A stretch of 64,000 bases of DNA. It comes from Lysinibacillus sp. JNUCC-52 (GTDB lineage Bacteria; Bacillota; Bacilli; Bacillales_A; Planococcaceae). A program made the position numbers and the translations under genes. This document shows, one piece after another, positions 17,340-25,269 of the stretch (its first letter is position 1; each line of letters starts with the position of its first letter). The DNA lies in assembly GCF_015999545.1 (NCBI RefSeq), contig NZ_CP065546.1, forward strand, positions 3,628,001 through 3,692,000, read 5' to 3'. Under the pieces are notes generated by a model. That model searched no databases. It was not told the DNA's origin and worked only from the letters and a program-made list of their open reading frames with translations.

Positions 17340-18509
17340 ATGGATTTTCATTTAAATGATATTCAAAAAGAGTTTAAACAAACTGCACGCAAGTTTTTTA
17401 AAGAGAAGTGTGCATTGGAGGAACTACACGCTTTTGAAAAAAATCCACATCATTTTTCAGAGAAGCTATATACCGAACTGGTAGATTTGGGCTTTGTCGG
17501 TCTTGTTGTGCCAGAGCAATATGGAGGCTTTGATGGAGACTTTTTAGATTTAGCGATTGTCATGGAGGAAGCGGGTTGGGGCTTATTCCAAGGTCCTTTC
17601 TTCTCCACAATCGTAAGTGGTGTCATGCCAGTACTTACACATGGTACGGAGACACAAAAGGAAACTTTGCTTCCTGCATTTACAAGTGGCGAACAAAAGG
17701 TCAGCTATGCGATTGCAGAGCCACATGCTCATAACAAATTGGAGCATTTGACACTAGAAGCGGTTTTTGCGGGCGACAAATATGTGTTAAATGGCACGAA
17801 GTTATTTGTTCCATTTGCACAGTCAGTTGAAAAACTATTTGTTGTAGCTCGTACAGATCAGGGTGCTGTTGGGTCAGAAGCAGGTTTGACAGTTTTCCTT
17901 ATTGATAAGGCTACAAAAGGAATTGAAGTGAAAGACATTCCAACGATTAGTGCAGACGGTTTATGTGAAGTGCAGTTCAATCATGTAGAAGTAAGCGTGG
18001 AGCAAATCGTAGGAAAGGCTGGAGAAGGGTTCCGTGTAGCAAGCGATATGCTAACATTTGCGACTGCATTAAAGTCTATTGAAATGACAGGTGTACTCAG
18101 CCGAGCAGTTGATATTACCTCTGATTATGTGAAGGAGCGTCATCAATTTAATGTACCGATCGGTTCGTTCCAAGCGGTTCAACATCGCATGTCGGATATG
18201 TTAACAATTGTTGAAGGTGGTCGTCTAGCAGCCTTTCATGCCTTTTCAAGATTAGTAGAAGGCAAAGATGCGAAAACAGAAGTAGCCATTGCAAAAGCTT
18301 GGCTTAGCCAGGAAGGGCAAAAGGTAGTAACAGGTGCCCATCAACTGCACGGTGGAATGGGGATTGATTATGACTACCCATTACAGTTTTGTTACCGTCG
18401 CTTCAAAGGGCAACAACTAGCGTTTGGTTCATCAGAAGTTCATCTGCACAATCTAGGTGAATGGTTGTCCATAAAGCAAGAAGAACCTTCAAAAGTATCT
18501 AGTATGTAA
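17340..18509 (+). CDS. Acyl-CoA dehydrogenase family protein (subunit B candidate)
   Basis: 389 residues. PEQYGGFDGDFLDLAIVMEE (about 57-77), AEPHAHNKLEH near 127, and C-terminal HQLHGGMGIDYDYPLQFCYRR (about 335-355) are ACAD features. The FAD-region Glu-Pro is kept, but the usual T/S-rich GSDAA motif is degenerate, and Phe stands where medium-chain enzymes have the catalytic Glu. Presence with the ACAD at 13580 suggests an alpha2beta2 enzyme as known for actinobacterial FadE pairs; inference only. Start GGAGGGG-spaced ATG. Confidence 0.85.
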   Translation: MDFHLNDIQKEFKQTARKFFKEKCALEELHAFEKNPHHFSEKLYTELVDLGFVGLVVPEQYGGFDGDFLDLAIVMEEAGWGLFQGPFFSTIVSGVMPVLTHGTETQKETLLPAFTSGEQKVSYAIAEPHAHNKLEHLTLEAVFAGDKYVLNGTKLFVPFAQSVEKLFVVARTDQGAVGSEAGLTVFLIDKATKGIEVKDIPTISADGLCEVQFNHVEVSVEQIVGKAGEGFRVASDMLTFATALKSIEMTGVLSRAVDITSDYVKERHQFNVPIGSFQAVQHRMSDMLTIVEGGRLAAFHAFSRLVEGKDAKTEVAIAKAWLSQEGQKVVTGAHQLHGGMGIDYDYPLQFCYRRFKGQQLAFGSSEVHLHNLGEWLSIKQEEPSKVSSM

Positions 18510-18521
18510 GGGGGGGAGTAG

Positions 18522-19694
18522 ATGACACAAACAGCATTAACACATCTGAAAGTACTCGATTTGTCCTGGCATATTGCAGGACCGTATTGTACCAAAATAT
18601 TGGCGGATTATGGGGCTGAAGTCATTAAAGTGGAACGTCCTGAAACAGGAGATCCATCAAGAGCAGCGGGTCCCTTTAAAAATAATGAGGAAAATTTAAA
18701 TGCGAGCGGTTTATTTGCTTATTTAAATAATAATAAGCAAAGTATTACTCTCGATTTAAAATCCGAGCATAGTATACGTATTATTAAGCAATTAGTGAAG
18801 GATATGGATTTACTTGTTGAAAACTTTGCGCCTGGTGTGATGCAGCGACTAGGCTTAGATTATGAAACGTTAAAGGCGATTAATCCTAAGCTTGTTATGG
18901 TATCGATTTCAAACTTTGGGCAACAGGGAGAGTTTGCGCATTATAAGGCAACAGAGATTATTACGCAGGCAATGAGCGGTTTTTTATCTTCAGTTGGTGA
19001 GCCGAATCGAGAGCCAGTTCGTGCAGCAGGACAATTACGTATTTTAGAGTATATCACTGGTACATTTGCCGCCTCCTCCGCTATTGCGGCATGTCGAGGG
19101 GCACGTGTAGCTGGAATAGGTGCACATTTAGATATATCCATCGCAGAAATGGGTTTATTACAGCGTTCCTATCCAACTGTTCAAAACTCTTATCCGACAA
19201 GTATTTTTAAGTATGAAGGACGTTATGTTATGCTGCCAGGCATTGAACAATGTAAGGATGGGCATGTCGGCATAAGTGTTCTGACAGGTCAACATTGGCA
19301 AGGGTTCTGCTTTATGATTGAGGCTTATGATTGGGTAGAAGATGAGCGTTTTACAACGTTACCTCAGCGATTAATGCATAAGGACATTTTTCAAGAGCGT
19401 CTTGATGCGTTTTTAATGGAGCGTACGACTGAGGAAGTGCTTGCTTTAGGCAATGAATGGCGTGTACCTGTAACGCTTGTTCCGACTTTTGAAGACCTAC
19501 TATCCTTAGATCAGTATGTAGAACGTGAATTTTTCGTCGAGGTCAATCATCCAGAGCTTGGCATCATGAAGCAACCTGGTGCACCTTTCCGAATGTCGAA
19601 AACACCTTGGTCGATTCGTACAAGCGCTCCTTTGCTAGGTGAGCATAACGAAAAAACATTCAAACCATTTTATGATAAAAGTACACAAGTCTAG
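18522..19694 (+). CDS. CaiB/BaiF family CoA-transferase, catalytic Asp replaced by Glu
   Basis: 390 residues, class III CoA-transferase. VLDLSWHIAGPYCTKILADYGAEVIKVE (11-38) and NFAPGVMQRLGLDY (101-114) are typical. In formyl-CoA transferase the nucleophile is Asp169; here the aligned segment reads AAGQLRILEYITGTFAASS with Glu176. This could alter chemistry (racemase-like or inactive) or be a functional substitute. First of three CaiB-like genes in a row; the group would move CoA between acids or isomerise acyl-CoAs. GGGGGGGAG precedes the ATG. Confidence 0.88.
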   Translation: MTQTALTHLKVLDLSWHIAGPYCTKILADYGAEVIKVERPETGDPSRAAGPFKNNEENLNASGLFAYLNNNKQSITLDLKSEHSIRIIKQLVKDMDLLVENFAPGVMQRLGLDYETLKAINPKLVMVSISNFGQQGEFAHYKATEIITQAMSGFLSSVGEPNREPVRAAGQLRILEYITGTFAASSAIAACRGARVAGIGAHLDISIAEMGLLQRSYPTVQNSYPTSIFKYEGRYVMLPGIEQCKDGHVGISVLTGQHWQGFCFMIEAYDWVEDERFTTLPQRLMHKDIFQERLDAFLMERTTEEVLALGNEWRVPVTLVPTFEDLLSLDQYVEREFFVEVNHPELGIMKQPGAPFRMSKTPWSIRTSAPLLGEHNEKTFKPFYDKSTQV

Positions 19695-19709
19695 AAAGGG
19701 TGAAATCAT

Positions 19710-20924
19710 ATGCATCAACCATTAAAGGGAGTACGCATTTTAGATTTGTCGATGTGGTGGTCAGGCCCAATGTGTACATCTTATCTCGGTGCACTTGGTG
19801 CGGAAATTATAAAGTTGGAATCTATTCAATCACCAGATGGCTTCCGTTTTATGTTAACTTCCCCGAAGGAAGATTGGTGGGAGTTTGGTCCACAATTTAA
19901 CGCTGCCAATCATAATAAATTAGGTGCAACGCTTAATTTAAATGATGAAGAGGGAAAAGCGTATTTTAAAAAGGTGATGGAAAAATGCGATATTGTTATT
20001 GAAAACTATACACCACGTGTGATGGAAAACTTTCATTTAACATATGACGTGCTATCTCAATATAAGAAAGATGTGATTATGCTTTCAATGCCAGCCTACG
20101 GGAAAACAGGGCCATATCGTGACCAACCTGGATTTGCTTATACATTTGAAATGTTATCGGGTATTGCACAATTAAATGGTTACCAAGATGGTAAACCGAT
20201 GACTGTACTTGGCGTTGCAGATGTATTAGCAGGCTTTCATGCGGCGGCTGCCTTGTTAATTGCATTAGAGCATCGCGATCGTACTGGTGAAGGACAGGAA
20301 ATTGAGCTTGCGCAAAATGAAGGCTGTGTGAATTACATGGGTGCACCTATTGCAGACTTTATATTGAATGGTGAAAATTGGAGTCGTGTAGGCAATCGTC
20401 AGCCAGGAATTGCTCCACAAGGTGTATACCGTACTCAAGGCAAAGATAGTTGGGTTGCGATTTCCATCACTTCAGATGAGGAATGGCAAAACTTATGCCA
20501 AGAAATGAATGCGCAATCGCTTCTAGAGGATGAGCGTTTCAAGACAGTAGCAGGGCGCATAGCAGCGCATGATGAATTGGATGCCATTATTTCGAAGTGG
20601 ACGCAGCATGAAACACATCATGCAATTGCATCACGTCTCCAAAAAGTCGGTGTGCCAGCAGGTCCTGTATTGGAAGTGCATGAAATGGAGCATGATCCAT
20701 TTTTAAAAAATATGTTTCAAGAAGTAACACGAGCGTATGTAGGAACACATCTATATCCGTCTTGGCCAATTAAATGGAACAATGAACGTGTTTTACATAA
20801 AGCACCCGCGCCATTACTTGGTCAGGATAATGAATATGTATTTAAGGAGTTATTACAACTTTCAGAGGAAGATTATAATCGCTTGCTAGAAAAAAATATT
20901 ATCGGCAGTCAAATGCTTAGCTAA
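19710..20924 (+). CDS. CaiB/BaiF family CoA-transferase
   Basis: 404 residues, complete class III CoA-transferase. The nucleotide-fold start is ILDLSMWWSGPMCTSYLGALGAEIIKLE; NYTPRVMENFHL is near 99-110; the catalytic Asp171 is in MTVLGVADVLAGFHAAAAL, in register with Asp169 of formyl-CoA transferase. This is the copy most likely to be active. An AAAGGGTGA site lies before the ATG, 15 bases after the preceding gene. Confidence 0.92.
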   Translation: MHQPLKGVRILDLSMWWSGPMCTSYLGALGAEIIKLESIQSPDGFRFMLTSPKEDWWEFGPQFNAANHNKLGATLNLNDEEGKAYFKKVMEKCDIVIENYTPRVMENFHLTYDVLSQYKKDVIMLSMPAYGKTGPYRDQPGFAYTFEMLSGIAQLNGYQDGKPMTVLGVADVLAGFHAAAALLIALEHRDRTGEGQEIELAQNEGCVNYMGAPIADFILNGENWSRVGNRQPGIAPQGVYRTQGKDSWVAISITSDEEWQNLCQEMNAQSLLEDERFKTVAGRIAAHDELDAIISKWTQHETHHAIASRLQKVGVPAGPVLEVHEMEHDPFLKNMFQEVTRAYVGTHLYPSWPIKWNNERVLHKAPAPLLGQDNEYVFKELLQLSEEDYNRLLEKNIIGSQMLS

Positions 20925-20939
20925 AGGGAGGGAGCGTAA

Positions 20940-21059
20940 ATGACTATTAAAATCGGTACGAAATTCACATGCCCAAAATGTCAAAGCGAGTTCATTATGA
21001 TGAAAATCGGTGAAGGACAATTAACTTGCTGTGGGCAAAAGATTAGTGAGAAAAAGTAA
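20940..21059 (+). CDS. Desulforedoxin-like CxxC-CC miniprotein (39 aa)
   Basis: A 39-residue ORF between two CoA-transferase genes with GGGAGGGAG upstream. It reads FTCPKC...MMKIGEGQLTCCGQKI: CxxC, a G-x-G spacer, then CC with following G, the spacing of desulforedoxin and the desulfoferrodoxin N-terminal domain that binds one Fe (or Zn) through four Cys. The Cys are at residues 11, 14, 30 and 31. It may pass electrons from the pathway dehydrogenases or be a structural zinc ribbon. Easily missed because of its size. Confidence 0.75.
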   Translation: MTIKIGTKFTCPKCQSEFIMMKIGEGQLTCCGQKISEKK

Positions 21060-21072
21060 GGAGTGATGTACG

Positions 21073-21216
21073 ATGGCGAATCAATTAGGAAAACGCTTTG
21101 AATGTTTGGAATGTGGGAGTGAAGTAATGTGCATCAAATCCGGTGAAGGTTCTGTACAATGTTGCGATAAAAATATGCAGGTGAAAAAGCCCGTCGCATT
21201 ACCAACAGCGGACTAA
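21073..21216 (+). CDS. Second desulforedoxin-like CxxC-CC miniprotein (47 aa)
   Basis: Paralogue of the gene at 20940, starting 13 bases after it, with GGAGTGATG upstream of the ATG. FECLECGSEV...IKSGEGSVQCCDKNM has the same CxxC-x15-CC spacing (Cys 11, 14, 30 and 31) plus one extra Cys at 20. A short tail, KKPVALPTAD, follows. The tandem pair inside a catabolic operon suggests a dedicated metal-bound redox or accessory role; inference. Confidence 0.75.
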   Translation: MANQLGKRFECLECGSEVMCIKSGEGSVQCCDKNMQVKKPVALPTAD

Positions 21217-21232
21217 GATAGGAGGTCGTATG

Positions 21233-22897
21233 ATGAAGCAGCAAACACTTAAGGGCTGTCGAATACTGGAACTTTCAACAACGCTTGCAACGAGTTATGC
21301 TGCTGAATTATTACGGCAGCAAGGAGCATATGTCGAAAAAGTAAGTGTGAAGCAACCTTTCTTTTGTGATTCACAGAAGGTGCTTACATCATCGGTACAA
21401 ACAGGGAGTGAATGGGATATTGTACTAACGGAAGATCGTAAGTGGAGAGCAGCGTGTTTTCCACAGGCAGTCACAATATTCATTAACTTTCAATCTTTTC
21501 AAACAGGTGATGAGCGTGAACTACAAGTGAAAGCTGGCTGGCTTAAGGAAAGTGAGCAAGAATCATCCCCTTCTATTGCCATCGGAGGTTTCCCCGCCTC
21601 TATATTAGTGGCAGCTCATATTGCTTTTGTCTCAGTTTGTCAGTTACTTGAAGGGCAACGCGGTGCCACAGTAGTTGTACATGTTGCCTCCATTTTAGCG
21701 AGTGCACTACATGGTCGCCTGTTTACAAAAGAAGAACAAGAGATTGTGCCGATGATCCTAACCCCTGCTGTGGATGGTCCACTGTTCATTGGTGCGCCTA
21801 GTGATGAACAGTGGGCATTTTTAACCCGTTGGGCACAAGTAGATTTACCAACTTGTACAACACAATTGGAACGACGGTTGCAAAAAAGCACTATCGAGGC
21901 TTCACTAAGTAAGTGGAGTTCCAGTCAGTTACGGCAAGAGCTAATGACACTCGGGCAAACGTTTAGATTACCTTTTGCTAGTGTCCAATCGCATCAGGAA
22001 GTAATACAATGTCCCCAACATAAAAGTCGAGGTTTTATTGAACAACAACGCATCATCCGCTCCCCATGGATTATGTCAAAAGGGCTGGCAGCAAACCAGT
22101 CCTTTTCTTTTACCAGTTTTAAGGCGTTGCAAATTGTGGATATGACAGCGATGTGGGCTGGCCCGTATTGTACACGTTTATTTGCGGATTTAGGAGCGAC
22201 AGTAATTAAAATTGAAGCGCCCCATCGTCCAGATGGCATTCGCGGTAAGTCGGGATCAACTCCTTTTTTTGAAGAGCTAAATCGCAATAAAAAATCAGTC
22301 GTTCTAGATTTGAATGTGGAAGCAGATAAAGAGGTTCTATTACATCTCATAGAAGACAGCCATATTGTCGTAAATAATTTTAGCCCACGTGTAATGGTGA
22401 ATTTTGGCTTGACGGATGATGTACTACAGCTACACAATGCATCAATTATTCATGCATCGTTATCCGCATTTGGTCAAACAGGACCTTTTCGAGATTATGT
22501 AGGCTATGGCTCGACATTGGAGTCAATGGGTGGAATCGTCGCACAAACAGTAGATCATACAGGGACACCTACGCTTCCTCTGTTTTCTATTAGTGATATG
22601 TTGGCAGGTGTTATCGGTGCCTTTTCGATTGCTCTTGCTTTGTATGAACAAACGACAACGTATGCGGCCTATATGATTGATGTCTCGCAATATGAAGTAG
22701 CGACGCTGGTTGCTTGGGTTCCTTATGAGCCTACTTCGGATGCATCAGGTGTCAACACAATGAATAACTGTGATGACAATATAATAGAAGAAACACTAAG
22801 TTCATGGCACGAACAGAAAGAAAGAGCACCTTATTTTGGTGAGCATACTGCTTTTTACAAGTCACATTATTCCAAAGAAAAGAGGGATACATTATGA
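21233..22897 (+). CDS. Two-module CaiB/BaiF-like fusion, first module degenerate, second truncated
   Basis: 554 residues. Residues 1-~280 are a shrunken CaiB module: CRILELSTTLATSYAAELLRQ starts it, but the middle is missing and the catalytic-Asp segment reads IAIGGFPASILVAAH with no Asp. Residues ~300-500 begin a normal module (LQIVDMTAMWAGPYCTRLFADLG, NFSPRVMVNFGL, Asp near 455 in LPLFSISDMLAG), but the final ~150 residues of a full enzyme are absent. ATG 21233 sits 7 bases from GGAGG (21230 also possible). The stop overlaps the next start (ATGA), so the gene is in translated register. It may be a regulatory or scaffold partner of the neighbouring transferases. Confidence 0.75.
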   Translation: MKQQTLKGCRILELSTTLATSYAAELLRQQGAYVEKVSVKQPFFCDSQKVLTSSVQTGSEWDIVLTEDRKWRAACFPQAVTIFINFQSFQTGDERELQVKAGWLKESEQESSPSIAIGGFPASILVAAHIAFVSVCQLLEGQRGATVVVHVASILASALHGRLFTKEEQEIVPMILTPAVDGPLFIGAPSDEQWAFLTRWAQVDLPTCTTQLERRLQKSTIEASLSKWSSSQLRQELMTLGQTFRLPFASVQSHQEVIQCPQHKSRGFIEQQRIIRSPWIMSKGLAANQSFSFTSFKALQIVDMTAMWAGPYCTRLFADLGATVIKIEAPHRPDGIRGKSGSTPFFEELNRNKKSVVLDLNVEADKEVLLHLIEDSHIVVNNFSPRVMVNFGLTDDVLQLHNASIIHASLSAFGQTGPFRDYVGYGSTLESMGGIVAQTVDHTGTPTLPLFSISDMLAGVIGAFSIALALYEQTTTYAAYMIDVSQYEVATLVAWVPYEPTSDASGVNTMNNCDDNIIEETLSSWHEQKERAPYFGEHTAFYKSHYSKEKRDTL

Positions 22898-23673
22898 ATT
22901 ATCAATTTATTAATATAACCCAACAGCAAGGCATCGCCTACATACAACTAGTAGACAGTAAAACACAAAATGAATGGCATGCACCCTTTATTCAAGAGTT
23001 GCGAGATATCGCTATTTATTTGCGTGATGCAACGAATATTAAGGTAGTTGTTGTCGGTTCGAGTGCAGATGAGTTTTCAATTGGCAGTAGACTCCCTGCA
23101 TTTTCAGAGGAAGATGTTCCACAACAATATCAGACAGTAAGTCTTGCAACAGACGTACTTGAACTTTGGGCAAAGCTCCCATATCCAATTATTATGGCCA
23201 TCCATGGGCAATGCACATCATTAGCATTTAGTTTTGCTTGTATTGCAGATATTCGGATTATTGCGGAAGATGTGCAATTTGCGGTACCTGAATTAGCTTA
23301 CGGTTTAGTACCAGCAGGGGGCATTACACAGCGATTGCCAAGACTAATTGGTAAAGGCGCAGCGATGAATGTCTTGCTAGGTCAGTCTACTGTAGATGCG
23401 CAAGAAGCGATTGCACTAGGTTTAGCTACAACACAAGTGCCACGTGAGGAGCTATGGCAAACGGCTTGTACTGAAGGACTGCGTCTAAGCGAGCTTTCTA
23501 CTTTATCATTACAGTATACGAAGGAATGCTTATACCGTGGTAGTGAGCTACCATTTGAGCAAGGGTTACGTTTAGAGTTAGATGTTTATTTATTATTACA
23601 AACTTCACGTGATCGTATGGAAGGTGTTGAAGCATTTTTAGAGAAGCGCAAGCCACATTTTATTGGGGAGTAG
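22894..23673 (+). CDS. Enoyl-CoA hydratase/isomerase family protein (crotonase) with one active-site Glu missing
   Basis: 259 residues. Oxyanion-hole regions are ADEFSIGSRLPAF and the HGQCTSLAFSF helix. The second acid (rat Glu164) is kept in FAVPELAYGLVPAGG, but the position of Glu144 holds Ser (expected GGGCEL; here LAFSFAC). The reaction may therefore be an isomerisation or hydrolysis rather than hydration. Start overlaps the preceding stop by 4 bases, suggesting translational coupling. Confidence 0.85.
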   Translation: MNYQFINITQQQGIAYIQLVDSKTQNEWHAPFIQELRDIAIYLRDATNIKVVVVGSSADEFSIGSRLPAFSEEDVPQQYQTVSLATDVLELWAKLPYPIIMAIHGQCTSLAFSFACIADIRIIAEDVQFAVPELAYGLVPAGGITQRLPRLIGKGAAMNVLLGQSTVDAQEAIALGLATTQVPREELWQTACTEGLRLSELSTLSLQYTKECLYRGSELPFEQGLRLELDVYLLLQTSRDRMEGVEAFLEKRKPHFIGE

Positions 23674-23684
23674 GAGGCGATTAC

Positions 23685-24413
23685 ATGGAATCAATCGTTT
23701 TATTAGAGAGAGATGAAAATATAGCTATTATTACATTGAATCATCCTGAAAAATTAAATGCCGTTAGTGTGGCGATGCGTGATGCATTGTATGAACAAAT
23801 TTTAGCAGTACAAGCTGATCCTACAATCGATGGCGTTATATTACGTGGTAATGGCAAAGGATTTTGCGCAGGCGCAGATTTAAAGGAATTTGGCACAATC
23901 CCTTCTGTTATTGAGAAACGGAAAATTCGGATTCAGCATGATATATGGGAGGAATTCCGCCGATGTCCAAAGCCGATTGCCGCTATTTTGCATGGCTTTG
24001 CTGTTGGCTCAGGAATAGAGATGGCGATGATTTGCGACTTTCGTTTTGCAGCACCGAAAACAAAAATATCGTTGCCTGAATGTGCGCTAGGGATGTTACC
24101 AGCCGCTGGAGGGACACAAAGCCTACCCCGTTTAATGAGACATGGTTGGGCGATAGATTTTGCGATGAAAGGTTATTATTTATCGGCAGAGGAAGCGAAG
24201 GCTCGTCAAATTGTCACAGACATTTTTCCAGAAGAGCATTTATTTGATGAAGTAATGCGTTTTATGAAGCGTATAACGACGTATTCTAAAACAGCACAGC
24301 AAATTAAACGGCTCATTTCTAGTGGGATGGATCGATCTTTAGAGCAAGGGCTTGCATTTGAACAAACCCTTGTTAAGGAATGTTATAAGCAAAAGGTCAT
24401 CGCAAATGGCTAG
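23685..24413 (+). CDS. Enoyl-CoA hydratase (crotonase family)
   Basis: 242 residues, full crotonase signature: GKGFCAGADLKEF (about 56-68), GSGIEMAMICDFRFAA with the first Glu, LPECALGMLPAAGGTQSLPRL with the second. Both catalytic acids are present, so true hydration of a 2-enoyl-CoA is expected. GTAGGAGG precedes the ATG. Last gene of the operon; its stop overlaps the stop of the convergent IclR gene by four bases. Confidence 0.92.
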   Translation: MESIVLLERDENIAIITLNHPEKLNAVSVAMRDALYEQILAVQADPTIDGVILRGNGKGFCAGADLKEFGTIPSVIEKRKIRIQHDIWEEFRRCPKPIAAILHGFAVGSGIEMAMICDFRFAAPKTKISLPECALGMLPAAGGTQSLPRLMRHGWAIDFAMKGYYLSAEEAKARQIVTDIFPEEHLFDEVMRFMKRITTYSKTAQQIKRLISSGMDRSLEQGLAFEQTLVKECYKQKVIANG

Positions 24414-25180
24414 TGTTGTTGTTCAAGAAAATCTTGTGTAATTTTTGCTGTGTATTCTTGTACAATTTTTTCCATCTGTTCTTTGATGTCCTCATGATAA
24501 CGGGCAAGCGGGAGGAGAATCGTGAGTGCAGCTAAAGGCTCTTCACTATTACCCCAAATAGGCGCGGCAACGCCAATCATACCATCTGCTCGCTCACCGA
24601 GGCTCCAAGCATAACCGTCTTGCTTGATGGTGGAGAGCTGTTGCTTAAAAAGTTCAATATCAAGTGTAGTTTCTGTATATTGGATATAGGTAGTGCGATT
24701 AAAATACGTTTGTAAATCTTTTGGCGACATGTAGGCCATATGTAATTTGCCGATAGCGCCATAATATAATTCATATTCTTCCCCAAGTGGCGTAGTGACT
24801 TTTAAAGCATGTTCACTCTCAACCCCCGATAAAAAGAGGTGTTTATTACCTGAGCGTATTGATAAGTAAACAGACTCTTTTGTTTTAGCTGCTAGTTCCA
24901 CCATGTACGGTTGAGCAATCGAAACAATATCTGGCGAATGAAAGCGATTGACGATTTGGAAAATAATTGGCCCTGGCTGATACGTTTTACTATCCGAATT
25001 TTTTAAAAGCATGCCACGGTCAGTTAAAGTGGCAGCTAAACGAAATGCCGCTGTTTTACTAATTTTTAGTTCACGCTCAATATCAACTAGCCCAATGGAT
25101 TTGTATTTTAAAAATAATGTGAGTAATGAGATGGCATTATCCACAGTACTTAATCGGTGGACGGTTTTTGTATTATCCAT
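24410..25180 (-). CDS. IclR-family transcriptional regulator
   Basis: 256 residues. The N-terminal winged helix (GLVDIERELKISKTAAFRLAATLTDRGML) and C-terminal IclR effector domain (ending with LPLARYHEDIKEQMEKIVQE) are typical. ATG 25180 is chosen with AAAGGTG eight bases upstream; the GTG at 25189 abuts that site. It is convergent with the catabolic operon and downstream of the amidohydrolase gene on the same strand. IclR proteins often govern aromatic or acyl-CoA catabolism, so it is a second candidate regulator of this locus beside TetR. Confidence 0.9.
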   Translation of the reverse strand: MDNTKTVHRLSTVDNAISLLTLFLKYKSIGLVDIERELKISKTAAFRLAATLTDRGMLLKNSDSKTYQPGPIIFQIVNRFHSPDIVSIAQPYMVELAAKTKESVYLSIRSGNKHLFLSGVESEHALKVTTPLGEEYELYYGAIGKLHMAYMSPKDLQTYFNRTTYIQYTETTLDIELFKQQLSTIKQDGYAWSLGERADGMIGVAAPIWGNSEEPLAALTILLPLARYHEDIKEQMEKIVQEYTAKITQDFLEQQH

Positions 25181-25225
25181 GGTTTTCACACCTTTACGTT
25201 TTTTGAAAATTGCGATTATAGCAAT

Positions 25226-25248
25226 TAACTATTTATTATATATAGTTA
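25226..25248. promoter_or_regulatory. Inverted repeat upstream of IclR gene
   Basis: TAACTAT (25226-25232), nine-base spacer, ATAGTTA (25242-25248), 45-70 bases before the IclR start. Suits an IclR autoregulatory site but the DNA is very AT-rich, so chance symmetry is possible. Confidence 0.35.
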
Positions 25249-25269
25249 TTGTACGAATTACAATATTTG

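Noticed and set aside
11986..24413. Assignment as a complete steroid or phenylacetate pathway
   Set aside because: No ring oxygenases, hydrolases of the steroid core or paa genes are present; only side-chain-type steps can be supported.
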